Positions 1-7,864 of a stretch of 64,000 nucleotides of DNA are shown here, in pieces. The DNA lies in the NCBI GenBank assembly GCA_002402965.1, contig DHGW01000092.1, positions 55,779 through 119,778 on the forward strand, given 5' to 3'. The notes under the pieces were generated by a model. That model did no database searches and was not told the DNA's origin. It saw nothing but the letters and a program-made list of their open reading frames with translations. The position numbers and the translations under genes were made by a program. Numbering within the stretch: position 1 is the stretch's first letter; the number at the start of each line of letters is the position of its first letter. The stretch is from Bacteroidales bacterium UBA4788 (GTDB lineage: Bacteria > Bacteroidota > Bacteroidia > Bacteroidales > VadinHA17).

Positions 1-29
1 ATTATGGTATTTCCTAAACAGATCCGAAC

Positions 30-1457
30 ATGAAAATCAGATATTCTGCCCTGGTACTCATTTTAGTGCTGGCCTTCATTCCGGCGCAGGCAACCGGACA
101 GACCGGTCACTCGATAACGGTAGCAGCAAAAGCAGGTCCTGAAACCAGTTTGAGACTTGCATATCACGTAGGCAATCAGCAATATGTCAAGGACAGCCTG
201 ACCACGGATAAAGAAGGAAAGTGCCAGTTTTACGGCAGTGAGAAACTGCCTCAGGGAGTCTATATGATCGTCCTTCCGGATAACAGGTTCTTTGAGTTCC
301 TTCTGGGGGAGGACCAGTATTTCGACATACAGTTTGACAAAAATGACCCGGCCGCAACCCTAACCTTCACCGGGTCGGATGAGAACAGCCGCTTCCTTGA
401 GTATCAGAGGAAATGGAAGTCTCTCCAGGAGGAGGCAATGAAGATCAGCAGCAGGCTTAACGGTTCCCTGCAGGGCAGCCCTGAAGCCGCAGCAATCAGG
501 AAAGAACTCACGGATCAGGAGGCCAGGATGAAACAGTACCTCAGGGAGACAGCCGAGACAAACAGGGGAACCCTTCTCGGCGCCATCGCCAGGTCCGTGA
601 TACCGGTGGACACCCCCGCCCCTGCAGTTCCTCCCGGCACCCACAATCCCGACTCTGTCGCACGCCTGCTCTCATACCTGTATTATAAGGATCATTTCTT
701 TGACAACATCGATTTTGCCGAATCCGGCCTCATACGCAGTCCCGTTCTCGGAGGCAGGCTCGACCAGTTCTTCAGACAGGTGGTGATACAGATGCCGGAC
801 TCAATCATAATGGAGACAGACAGGCTGCTGGAGAGGAGCACCGTCAATGATGATGTCTTTCAGTATGTTGCAGTATGGCTCATGAACAAATATGGCTCCA
901 GTGAGATAATGGGTCACGATGCCGTTGTGGTGCACATTGCCGACCGGGTTTACCTTGCCGGAAAAGCTCCCTGGGCTTCAGAGGAGTATCTCACCGACCT
1001 GAAGAACAGAATCGAACGACTGAGACCCAACCTTATAGGCGAAAAAGCTTCCGAGCTCCTCATGGGATCATTTGGCGGACAATATGTATCTCTCTATGAC
1101 ATTGATGCTGAGTTCACTATTGTCTACTTCTGGGAACCCGACTGCGGACACTGCAAGGAGGCTACTCCTATGCTGAAGGAATACTATGACAGGAATAAAG
1201 CCTCCGGCATTGAGGTCTTCGCGGTCTGCACCCAGAATGAGAAGGAAAAGTGGGAGAAATACATCGTTGACCACGGTCTGACCTGGATCAATGGCTGGGA
1301 TCCGCAGAGGATGAGCAGGTTTGATTTCTATTACAATGTTGAATCCACGCCACTGATCTATATTCTAGACCGTGACAAGAAGATCATTGCCAAACGATTG
1401 GCTGTTGAGGATATAGCCTCATTCATTGAATCATACCGTAAGTTCCGGGCTCACTGA
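30..1457 (+). CDS. Thioredoxin-like periplasmic thiol-disulfide protein (DUF5106/TlpA type)
   Basis: A 475-residue exported protein. Residues 1-23 form a signal peptide ending near ATGQ. The N-terminal ~100 residues resemble the DUF4369-type beta domain that often precedes thioredoxin domains in Bacteroidota, the middle (about 120-330) is helical and DUF5106-like, and the C-terminal ~135 residues are a TlpA/AhpC-type thioredoxin fold. The redox motif is Cys372-Gly-His-Cys375 in the context WEPDCGHCK, and a cis-proline-like STPLIY motif lies further on. The likely role is disulfide reduction or exchange in the periplasm; the substrate is unknown. Its 3' end overlaps the convergent ABC ATPase gene by 7 bp. 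Only 29 bases of upstream sequence are present, so its promoter and any upstream partner are outside the window. Confidence 0.85.
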   Translation: MKIRYSALVLILVLAFIPAQATGQTGHSITVAAKAGPETSLRLAYHVGNQQYVKDSLTTDKEGKCQFYGSEKLPQGVYMIVLPDNRFFEFLLGEDQYFDIQFDKNDPAATLTFTGSDENSRFLEYQRKWKSLQEEAMKISSRLNGSLQGSPEAAAIRKELTDQEARMKQYLRETAETNRGTLLGAIARSVIPVDTPAPAVPPGTHNPDSVARLLSYLYYKDHFFDNIDFAESGLIRSPVLGGRLDQFFRQVVIQMPDSIIMETDRLLERSTVNDDVFQYVAVWLMNKYGSSEIMGHDAVVVHIADRVYLAGKAPWASEEYLTDLKNRIERLRPNLIGEKASELLMGSFGGQYVSLYDIDAEFTIVYFWEPDCGHCKEATPMLKEYYDRNKASGIEVFAVCTQNEKEKWEKYIVDHGLTWINGWDPQRMSRFDFYYNVESTPLIYILDRDKKIIAKRLAVEDIASFIESYRKFRAH

Positions 1458-2461
1458 TCCCCTGAAGGCAGGTGTGTTACGAGATCATAGAGTGATCTGT
1501 ACCGTTCCACATTGACACCGTCGGTAACTGTCCACTCTGTTTCCCCTGCACTGTCCGCAACCTTCACGACAAGGAGTGCCTGAGGATCCGTTGTGTAACC
1601 GCATCTGGCCAGTGCCCTGGCGGTCAGTTTTGCCGCCTTGCCTCTCCCCTCCAGGGCGATACCTGTCTGCCTGCTCCTGACGAAGCTGAATGTTCCGTCA
1701 CTGAGGCTGAAGGATAGCAGCGGACTCTCGAAAGCCCTTGCCAACCGGCCGGTAAGCATCAGATCCTCAGGCGCTCCTTCGGTGACGCCATCACCTGTCA
1801 TAAGCCAGATCCTGTCAGCCTCATTGATAGCTGTATCGAGGTCATGCGTGGAATAGATGACACATTTACCCTTTTCACGTGTAAGCTTACGGAGCAGGCT
1901 GACTATCCCGTACCTCGAGGGCAGATCCAGAAAGGCTGTCGGCTCATCCATGACCAGCAGTCCTGTGTCCTGCGCCAGTGAACGGGCTATCAGTGTGCGC
2001 TGCCTCTCACCGTCAGAGATGCCGTCGATGCTTCTCCCGGAAAGACCGGAAAGACCGGTTGCCTCCATAGCTACCTTAACGGCTTCCTCATCTGCCGCCG
2101 AAAGAGTCCCGATCCAGTTGGTGTAGGGGAAACGGCCCAGGGAGACCACTTCGCGCACCTTTATATTGTGCATTAACACCGGCTCCGTGGAAACAAAACT
2201 TACTATCCGCGGGAGTCTCGATAAGCTTATGTCATCCAGTGCATTGCCGTCAAGCATGATCTTGCCTCCCAGCGGCGGAAGCAGTCCCGTCAGCGTTCGC
2301 AGCAGCGTGCTCTTGCCAGTTCCGTTCCGGCCTATCAGTGCCACGAGTTCGCCCCTGCGAGCCTTCAGAGAGAGGCCCTGCATCACCTTAAAGATCCTGT
2401 CACGGTTGCGGTAACCAATTGCCAGGTCTCTGGTCTCTGCTATGATTTCATCTATTCCCAT
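1451..2461 (-). CDS. btuD: Cobalamin ABC transporter ATP-binding protein
   Basis: The ATPase of the B12 importer, of the FecE/BtuD family, about 336 residues. Walker A reads GRNGTGKST, the signature is SDGERQR, and Walker B is LLVMDEPTAFLD followed by a switch His in STHDLD. I chose the ATG at 2461 because it overlaps the btuC stop by one base (TGATG) behind a purine-rich GGGAGGAG stretch; a longer reading frame extends 14 codons into btuC but is less likely. It is last in the riboswitch-controlled operon. Beyond the usual ~250-residue ATPase core there is a C-terminal extension of about 85 residues with no motif I recognise. Assignment to cobalamin rather than iron-siderophore rests on the operon context. 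Confidence 0.88.
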   Translation of the reverse strand: MGIDEIIAETRDLAIGYRNRDRIFKVMQGLSLKARRGELVALIGRNGTGKSTLLRTLTGLLPPLGGKIMLDGNALDDISLSRLPRIVSFVSTEPVLMHNIKVREVVSLGRFPYTNWIGTLSAADEEAVKVAMEATGLSGLSGRSIDGISDGERQRTLIARSLAQDTGLLVMDEPTAFLDLPSRYGIVSLLRKLTREKGKCVIYSTHDLDTAINEADRIWLMTGDGVTEGAPEDLMLTGRLARAFESPLLSFSLSDGTFSFVRSRQTGIALEGRGKAAKLTARALARCGYTTDPQALLVVKVADSAGETEWTVTDGVNVERYRSLYDLVTHLPSGDQ

Positions 2462-3495
2462 CAGAATCTCCTCCCCAGTCCGGTCTTGCCAAGTATGATC
2501 CAAAGCACCACTGGTATGCCTATAAGTGAAGTGACAGTGTTTACAGGTATTATATGTCCGCCTCCGGGCGCATTGGAGATGATATCGCTGAGAAGCATTA
2601 TAACAGCTCCGCAGAGCGCCACACCTGGCATAAGAGTGCGGTGATCCGTGGTGCCAAAGAGCAGCCTTGCGATATGAGGAACAGCCACCCCTATGAAGGC
2701 AATCGGGCCGCAGAATGCGGTGACACTCCCTGCAAGAATACTTGCCGATGCAAGCATTACTATCCTGGTTCTCTGCATCTTCACCCCCACCGTCCTGGAA
2801 AAGGTCTCTCCCATGAGCATGGCATTGAGCGGTTTAACCATAACAAATGCGATGACCAGCCCCGCCGCCGTGGCCAGTGAGAGGGCTCTTACCTGGGGAT
2901 AGGATATGTTACCGAGGTTTCCCATCGTCCAGATCACGTAAGTCCTGAGCATGGCTTCGTTGCTGAAATACTGCAGCAGGCTTACCACTGCCGAGATGGC
3001 GCTGGACAGCAGCAGTCCAACTATGAGCACGGTCATTATATCGCGCATGCGGGCTGATACGGCCATTATTACCAGCATCACGGCGCCGGCGCCGGCCCAT
3101 GCCGCCAGTATCAGACCCCAACCCGCAAGCAGGCTTCCGGCAGGGAGGGTGAAGAGGGGTGTGAGCGTCAGCAGCGTCAGCGCCACTCCCAGACCGGCTC
3201 CGGAGCTGACACCAAGGACGTCAGGGCCGGCAAGAGGATTGCGAAACAGGGTCTGCATCAGTAATCCGCTTACCGACATGGCTGCCCCGGCAAGAATGGC
3301 AGTTATCGCTTTGGGAAGACGGAACTGCATGACTATAATCTCATCACCGGGGTTACTCTGCCCGAAAAGAGCTGCCATCACATCGGCGAAATTCATATGT
3401 GTGCTTCCCAGTAGCAGATCAGCCGTGAAGAGTAATATCATCAGCACTGTAATGCCTGCCATAATCAGCGTAACTCTTGTCCCTCCAGCACTCAT
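2461..3495 (-). CDS. btuC: Cobalamin ABC transporter permease (FecCD family)
   Basis: A 344-residue inner-membrane permease of the BtuC/FecCD family with about ten hydrophobic segments. It carries the family's conserved stretch near residue 75-100 (RLPKAITAILAGAAMSVSG, then FRNPLAGPDVLG) and a late GPIAFIGVAVPHIAR motif, which contacts the ATPase in known BtuCD-type structures. Its start codon overlaps the end of btuF by 4 bp and its stop overlaps the btuD start by 1 bp, which implies translational coupling through the set. It would carry cobalamin from the periplasmic binding protein into the cytoplasm. Confidence 0.92.
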   Translation of the reverse strand: MSAGGTRVTLIMAGITVLMILLFTADLLLGSTHMNFADVMAALFGQSNPGDEIIVMQFRLPKAITAILAGAAMSVSGLLMQTLFRNPLAGPDVLGVSSGAGLGVALTLLTLTPLFTLPAGSLLAGWGLILAAWAGAGAVMLVIMAVSARMRDIMTVLIVGLLLSSAISAVVSLLQYFSNEAMLRTYVIWTMGNLGNISYPQVRALSLATAAGLVIAFVMVKPLNAMLMGETFSRTVGVKMQRTRIVMLASASILAGSVTAFCGPIAFIGVAVPHIARLLFGTTDHRTLMPGVALCGAVIMLLSDIISNAPGGGHIIPVNTVTSLIGIPVVLWIILGKTGLGRRF

Positions 3496-4634
3496 TCCAG
3501 TTTCCTGTAATAGTATTGCACATAACCGGGCAAAAGTTCCGGGTGAATGATGGATACCAGGTCACTGAGCAGCAGATCAGGCCTCACCACAGCACTTTCC
3601 CAATAGTCGTTCCCTCCCCCCGGAGTAATCCTTTTGCGGTTATTCCATACACGGCCACCCGTGAACAGCGGAAGTGCAGCCATCCTTTGATCCGAGGCGA
3701 CTATCTCTGACAACATGTCCGCAGTGCCGGGATTGATCCATATATCGGCCTCTGCTGCCTTGCGGAACACCGACTCCACAGAGAGAGGCACCGAATGAGC
3801 GCCGGACATGTCACTGTAGATGTAGTGTCCGCCGGCGTCTTCAATCAACCGGCCCATGTATGAGTTGCCGGGCGAGATATACCACACATCCTCCCAGGGG
3901 GCGCCTAAAAGCACTGAAGGTCTTGCTGCAGCTGACGAACTGACCATCGCCACAAGTTCACCGTATGCCTCTGAAACACTCCTGACAATACTGTCTGCCA
4001 GCGCCTCCTTTCCGGTAAGAAGGCCGAACAGACTCAGCCACCCACACCTTGCAAGAGGGTGCTCCTCAAGGTAGTCAGCATTGTATAAAACCTTCACCCC
4101 CGTATCCGCCAGCCTCGCAGTACTTCCCGAGGAAGGATCAGCAACACCGTAGGCCATCAGAAGATCAGGATTCAATGAGATGATCAGCTCCCTGTTCAGG
4201 TTTCCCTCATAGCCGACATCCTCTATCCGGCCACTTTTAATGCCCTCAAGGATCAGGGAATCATAAACAAGTGAAGATCCGGATATACCCACGATCACAC
4301 TCCCGGCATCAAGTGCCCGCAACATTGCAATGTGAGTGGTAGACATGCACACCATCCTGGAGACCGGTACACGGATTGTCTGATCCTCTCTTATGTCACC
4401 GGGAACAGCAGAGTCGCGAGGTACAAGGTACCATACAAGTTCTCTGCCAGCGGAATTCTGCCAGGGGTCCCTTATTGTAACCCTTGTGGCTCCCTCCACC
4501 TTTTCCAGTTTGAGCCTGCCCTCCGCTTTTACTGTTTTGTCAGCATACTGTCCGGCATCCGGAGGATTACCCCCGCGGCGGCACGAACAGAAAAGAAGTA
4601 AAATTGCAATAATCAACTGAAGGATCCTGCTCAC
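3492..4634 (-). CDS. btuF: Cobalamin-binding periplasmic lipoprotein (BtuF-like)
   Basis: A 380-residue substrate-binding protein of the helical-backbone type (BtuF/FepB class). The N terminus is a short hydrophobic signal ending in FCSCRRGG, so it is probably a lipoprotein. The binding-domain signature is seen in VCMSTTHIAMLRALDAGSVIVGISG and, later, ISLNPDLLMAYG and EADIWINPGTAD. It would hand cobalamin from the outer-membrane receptor to BtuCD. The stop overlaps btuC, and only 2 bp separate its start from the stop of the upstream protease gene. The ligand is inferred from the riboswitch and btuB/btuG neighbours, because this fold also serves siderophore uptake. Confidence 0.85.
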   Translation of the reverse strand: MSRILQLIIAILLLFCSCRRGGNPPDAGQYADKTVKAEGRLKLEKVEGATRVTIRDPWQNSAGRELVWYLVPRDSAVPGDIREDQTIRVPVSRMVCMSTTHIAMLRALDAGSVIVGISGSSLVYDSLILEGIKSGRIEDVGYEGNLNRELIISLNPDLLMAYGVADPSSGSTARLADTGVKVLYNADYLEEHPLARCGWLSLFGLLTGKEALADSIVRSVSEAYGELVAMVSSSAAARPSVLLGAPWEDVWYISPGNSYMGRLIEDAGGHYIYSDMSGAHSVPLSVESVFRKAAEADIWINPGTADMLSEIVASDQRMAALPLFTGGRVWNNRKRITPGGGNDYWESAVVRPDLLLSDLVSIIHPELLPGYVQYYYRKLE

Positions 4635-4636
4635 TG

Positions 4637-6799
4637 CTATTCGGTCTTTATGATGGTACCGGAATAAAAGACCGTGTCGGCGCGAAGACCGTAATGATAG
4701 ATGCCCGGAGCCAGACCGGGCAGGTCAACGGGCAAGACACCCGGAAACACATCCCTGTACTCGGCGGCTGACACTGTCCTGCCTATGTTGTCATAGATCG
4801 TAATAGTGACCGTATGCACACCTGTTTCCATCCTGAAATTAATACCGTTGCTGAAGGGATTTGGAAAAACCTCCAGAAACGCAGCACTCTGTCCCGGGTC
4901 CTCCAGTGTGTTCAGAACCGAGTTTTCAACCATCACAGCCTTGATCCCCAGTGAGACTGACATCGGGTAAGAGGGATGCAGGGTAAAAGGTTTCCAGGCC
5001 GATCCGTCGTGAAAGTATGCTGTATTCTGAGCAGAAGTGGGCCACTGGGCGGAGTGCACCACGGCGAACTGCGGCTGAGGCTGGATGAGCGGACTCCTGT
5101 AGAAAACAGAATAGCCTGCGTAGAAGGGACCCGTTACCTTCACGGTCCTTCCGAAGTCAACCTCCAGGAGCTGACCACTTCGCGTCTCTGTCAGCCTTAG
5201 CTTTCTTGATGCCACAACTGCTCCAGGCTGTGTTCCTCCGCTCCAGATATAGAATCTCACCGAATCTGCTGTTGAGAGAAAAGATGAGGCTGAAATCTGC
5301 AACCGGAGCCAGGCGATCTCTCCCGTACCGGAGAAGGGCATGTATTCAGCATATCTTATCAGACCGTCGGAGTTGTTTCCGGTCGAAAGTCCCCATCCGG
5401 GAGAGGAATAAGGATTTGTAGAGCCTGGATCTCCTGAAGACAAGCCGCCAAGGGTGTCCGATCTGGAGAGGTTGTAACCATACGGATCGCGACCGTTTAC
5501 GACTGTAGCGCCTAGTCCTGAAGGATCAAGCCATGAGCTCAGGTGGCTGGATGGTAAGGTGGTTATATTAAACATCCTTGAGAGCTTGGCGAAATAGTCG
5601 TTTGACGGATCACTGCATGTGGCGCCTCCGCCGGTGAGTGTTCCACGCAGCCTGCCGTTCTGATCATAGAGTGGCCCTCCCGATGAACCCGGCTCAGTGG
5701 TCCCTGTCTCCCACCTCAATATACGCCAGAAACCATTTGCAACGTATCCCAATGGGTAGGAGGCTGAAAGCGGAGGGTTATCATCAATAGTAATCTTCAT
5801 CATATCGCCTTCAGGATGATGAACTGTATAGGTATTTGTGGGTGTGGTGGAGGTGATATCCCATCCTGAGAAGTATGGCCTCAAAACAAGAGAAGGAAAC
5901 TGGTTCAGTTCCACAAGGGAAAAATCGATGTCAGGATTTTCAGCCCGGAGCAGTGAGCCCGTCAGGGTGTGCATGTTTGACATGTCCGGCCCGTCGCACC
6001 AGGGGCTCAGATAATTGAACACGAATATGGTGTTTTCGGCATGATCACCGGATTCAATGCAGTGGTTCGCTGTAATAATATAAGCCTTGTACTCGTTCCC
6101 GGTGTTGTTGACCATCACTCCCGTACAGAGTTCTGAGCCTGCAACGAGGAGCCGGACCGTTGAGCGGGAGGCTCTGATGTAATTGGGATTGGTTGAGCAG
6201 TTGAGGTCCACTTCACAGGCATCAGACCTTCCGTAGTAGAGATCTTTGATACCTTCGGGACCGAAGAACCCTGCGAAATCATGAGCCACCTGCCTGACTC
6301 CTATGGAGTTCGGCGGGATACCTGTACCAGGGAAATGACATTCAAGAACAAGCCTCTCACCGGGCAGAGGCATGACGGGCATGGACCGCGTAATTGCCGT
6401 GCTCTCACGGGTAAAAGCGCCTCTGACTATCTGCCTCTGCAGATCATAAATATAGACATAGGCCCCGTCCGGAAGATTATAGGGCGAAAGAATGAGATTG
6501 AGGGAGAAGGCTCCTTTGGACGACACAGGCAGCACCCATACAGTCTCGCTGCCGTTTTTAACAATGAAACCAGAATTACCCGGATTTAGAGAGACCTCAA
6601 CCGGTATGGCAAACTGCCATGGCTGACTCTTATCCTGTTTCACCGCACGCAATGCTGCTGCATGCTGTGGATCCACGCCGATCTCATGCCACCGTTCAAT
6701 GGCCGGAAAGAGAGGATTTCCCATCGGGAACTCGGGCTGGCCGTGAATCAGAACCGTGGAAAGCAGAGAGAGGATGGATATGAGTATTCGTCCCTTCAA
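4637..6799 (-). CDS. Secreted lysyl-endopeptidase-like serine protease with type IX sorting domain
   Basis: A 720-residue exported protease. Residues 1-20 are a signal peptide and ~21-200 a propeptide-like region. A trypsin-fold domain at ~205-440 resembles Achromobacter lysyl endopeptidase: catalytic His246 (ITANHC), Asp292 (NPDIDFSLVELN) and Ser373 (EPGSSGGP). Asp401 lies where that enzyme has the residue giving lysine specificity; this last alignment is by eye. The final ~75 residues (from FPNPFSNG to the end) form a type A C-terminal signal for type IX secretion, so the enzyme should reach the cell surface or medium. It sits inside the B12 uptake operon, 39 bp after the btuG-like gene and 2 bp before btuF. 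A B12 role is inference: it could free cobalamin from binding proteins, or simply be co-expressed. Confidence 0.85.
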   Translation of the reverse strand: MKGRILISILSLLSTVLIHGQPEFPMGNPLFPAIERWHEIGVDPQHAAALRAVKQDKSQPWQFAIPVEVSLNPGNSGFIVKNGSETVWVLPVSSKGAFSLNLILSPYNLPDGAYVYIYDLQRQIVRGAFTRESTAITRSMPVMPLPGERLVLECHFPGTGIPPNSIGVRQVAHDFAGFFGPEGIKDLYYGRSDACEVDLNCSTNPNYIRASRSTVRLLVAGSELCTGVMVNNTGNEYKAYIITANHCIESGDHAENTIFVFNYLSPWCDGPDMSNMHTLTGSLLRAENPDIDFSLVELNQFPSLVLRPYFSGWDITSTTPTNTYTVHHPEGDMMKITIDDNPPLSASYPLGYVANGFWRILRWETGTTEPGSSGGPLYDQNGRLRGTLTGGGATCSDPSNDYFAKLSRMFNITTLPSSHLSSWLDPSGLGATVVNGRDPYGYNLSRSDTLGGLSSGDPGSTNPYSSPGWGLSTGNNSDGLIRYAEYMPFSGTGEIAWLRLQISASSFLSTADSVRFYIWSGGTQPGAVVASRKLRLTETRSGQLLEVDFGRTVKVTGPFYAGYSVFYRSPLIQPQPQFAVVHSAQWPTSAQNTAYFHDGSAWKPFTLHPSYPMSVSLGIKAVMVENSVLNTLEDPGQSAAFLEVFPNPFSNGINFRMETGVHTVTITIYDNIGRTVSAAEYRDVFPGVLPVDLPGLAPGIYHYGLRADTVFYSGTIIKTE

Positions 6800-6838
6800 T
6801 ATTTTCGGGTTACAGCGCTAAAATTAGTCAAAAAGTGA

Positions 6839-7864
6839 TTAGTCATGCATATGGAGCATAAAACCGGGTATTATTCCTGCCTGCTCAGTGTCAAGAAGCT
6901 GTCCCAGACGGTCATACACAAGGAAATCGCCCTTCTGCATGTAATCTTTTGCATCGGTGACGGCGATATTCCCGCCGGGACAGACAATCAATCTGTAGAA
7001 TCGCCTGTCATCCTCACCTATAAAAGCCTCCGACGGGAGAGCCGTCGCTGTCACCGGCATTCTCCTGACTCCTTCATCGAGGTAATACAGGGTGTCACCG
7101 GCAGCATTGATTGTCAGTGATGAGGGATTGTCATCAACCGTCCTGAAGAAGAACTCCGTCTCCTTCTCCAGCGTGACGGTATTGATCCTTGCCAGCCTGG
7201 GTATCTCCTCTCCATTCCATCCTCCTGTGCAGAGAACCCATATCCTGCCGTTTTTGTCGAGAACCATGCCCTCCGGCTCCAGTCCTGTGGTGATTGAGGT
7301 GATCACCTCCCCTGAAGCCAGATCACTTACAACAAGACTTCTTCCTCCCGACCAGTGCGCCGAGAAGAGCCTGCCTCCGGATATGATCATTGCCTCTGAC
7401 GTAAAACCTATATCCATGCTGCCCGATTTCTCAATCCTGTCGAGATCAATAACCGTCACCTCCTGTGAATTCAGGCTGCTCACATAGCCTTTTCTTCCGT
7501 CAATGACCATCTGCCTTGGGGAGCCGAGGCCGGTGATGGTGCCCAGGCTCTCCATGGTTCGGATATCCACAGCCTCCATGGTGCCGGAGTTATTGACAAT
7601 GATAAAGCCCCTGCTGCCGTCAACAGCTAAAAATGAGGGAATATCACCGAGAGCCCTCATGTTTACAGCCCTAAAAAGGTCATTGTATATCTGTTTCGTT
7701 GCGAAACTGTAAAACGAAACCGATCCGTTACCTGCATTGAAGTTACCTTCATTAAGGATGAATATGCCCTCTCCTTTCGGATAAAGCAGCGGATCATCCT
7801 GGGATTCACAGGAAACGACAAACGTAAGGGCAAGAACTACGAGGATATTAATAAGGTTTTTCAT
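6839..7864 (-). CDS. btuG: Surface cobalamin-binding beta-propeller lipoprotein (BtuG-like)
   Basis: A 341-residue lipoprotein (lipobox FVVSC at residues 15-19) made of repeated short beta blades, of the YncE/DUF5074 propeller type. Propeller proteins encoded next to btuB in Bacteroides are BtuG, shown in B. thetaiotaomicron to be a surface lipoprotein that binds cobalamin extremely tightly and partners BtuB. The gene follows btuB with a 17-bp overlap and lies under the same riboswitch, which supports the call. The N-terminal stretch EGIFILNEGNFNAGNGSVSF is typical of this family. Sequence alone does not prove that it binds cobalamin. Confidence 0.82.
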   Translation of the reverse strand: MKNLINILVVLALTFVVSCESQDDPLLYPKGEGIFILNEGNFNAGNGSVSFYSFATKQIYNDLFRAVNMRALGDIPSFLAVDGSRGFIIVNNSGTMEAVDIRTMESLGTITGLGSPRQMVIDGRKGYVSSLNSQEVTVIDLDRIEKSGSMDIGFTSEAMIISGGRLFSAHWSGGRSLVVSDLASGEVITSITTGLEPEGMVLDKNGRIWVLCTGGWNGEEIPRLARINTVTLEKETEFFFRTVDDNPSSLTINAAGDTLYYLDEGVRRMPVTATALPSEAFIGEDDRRFYRLIVCPGGNIAVTDAKDYMQKGDFLVYDRLGQLLDTEQAGIIPGFMLHMHD

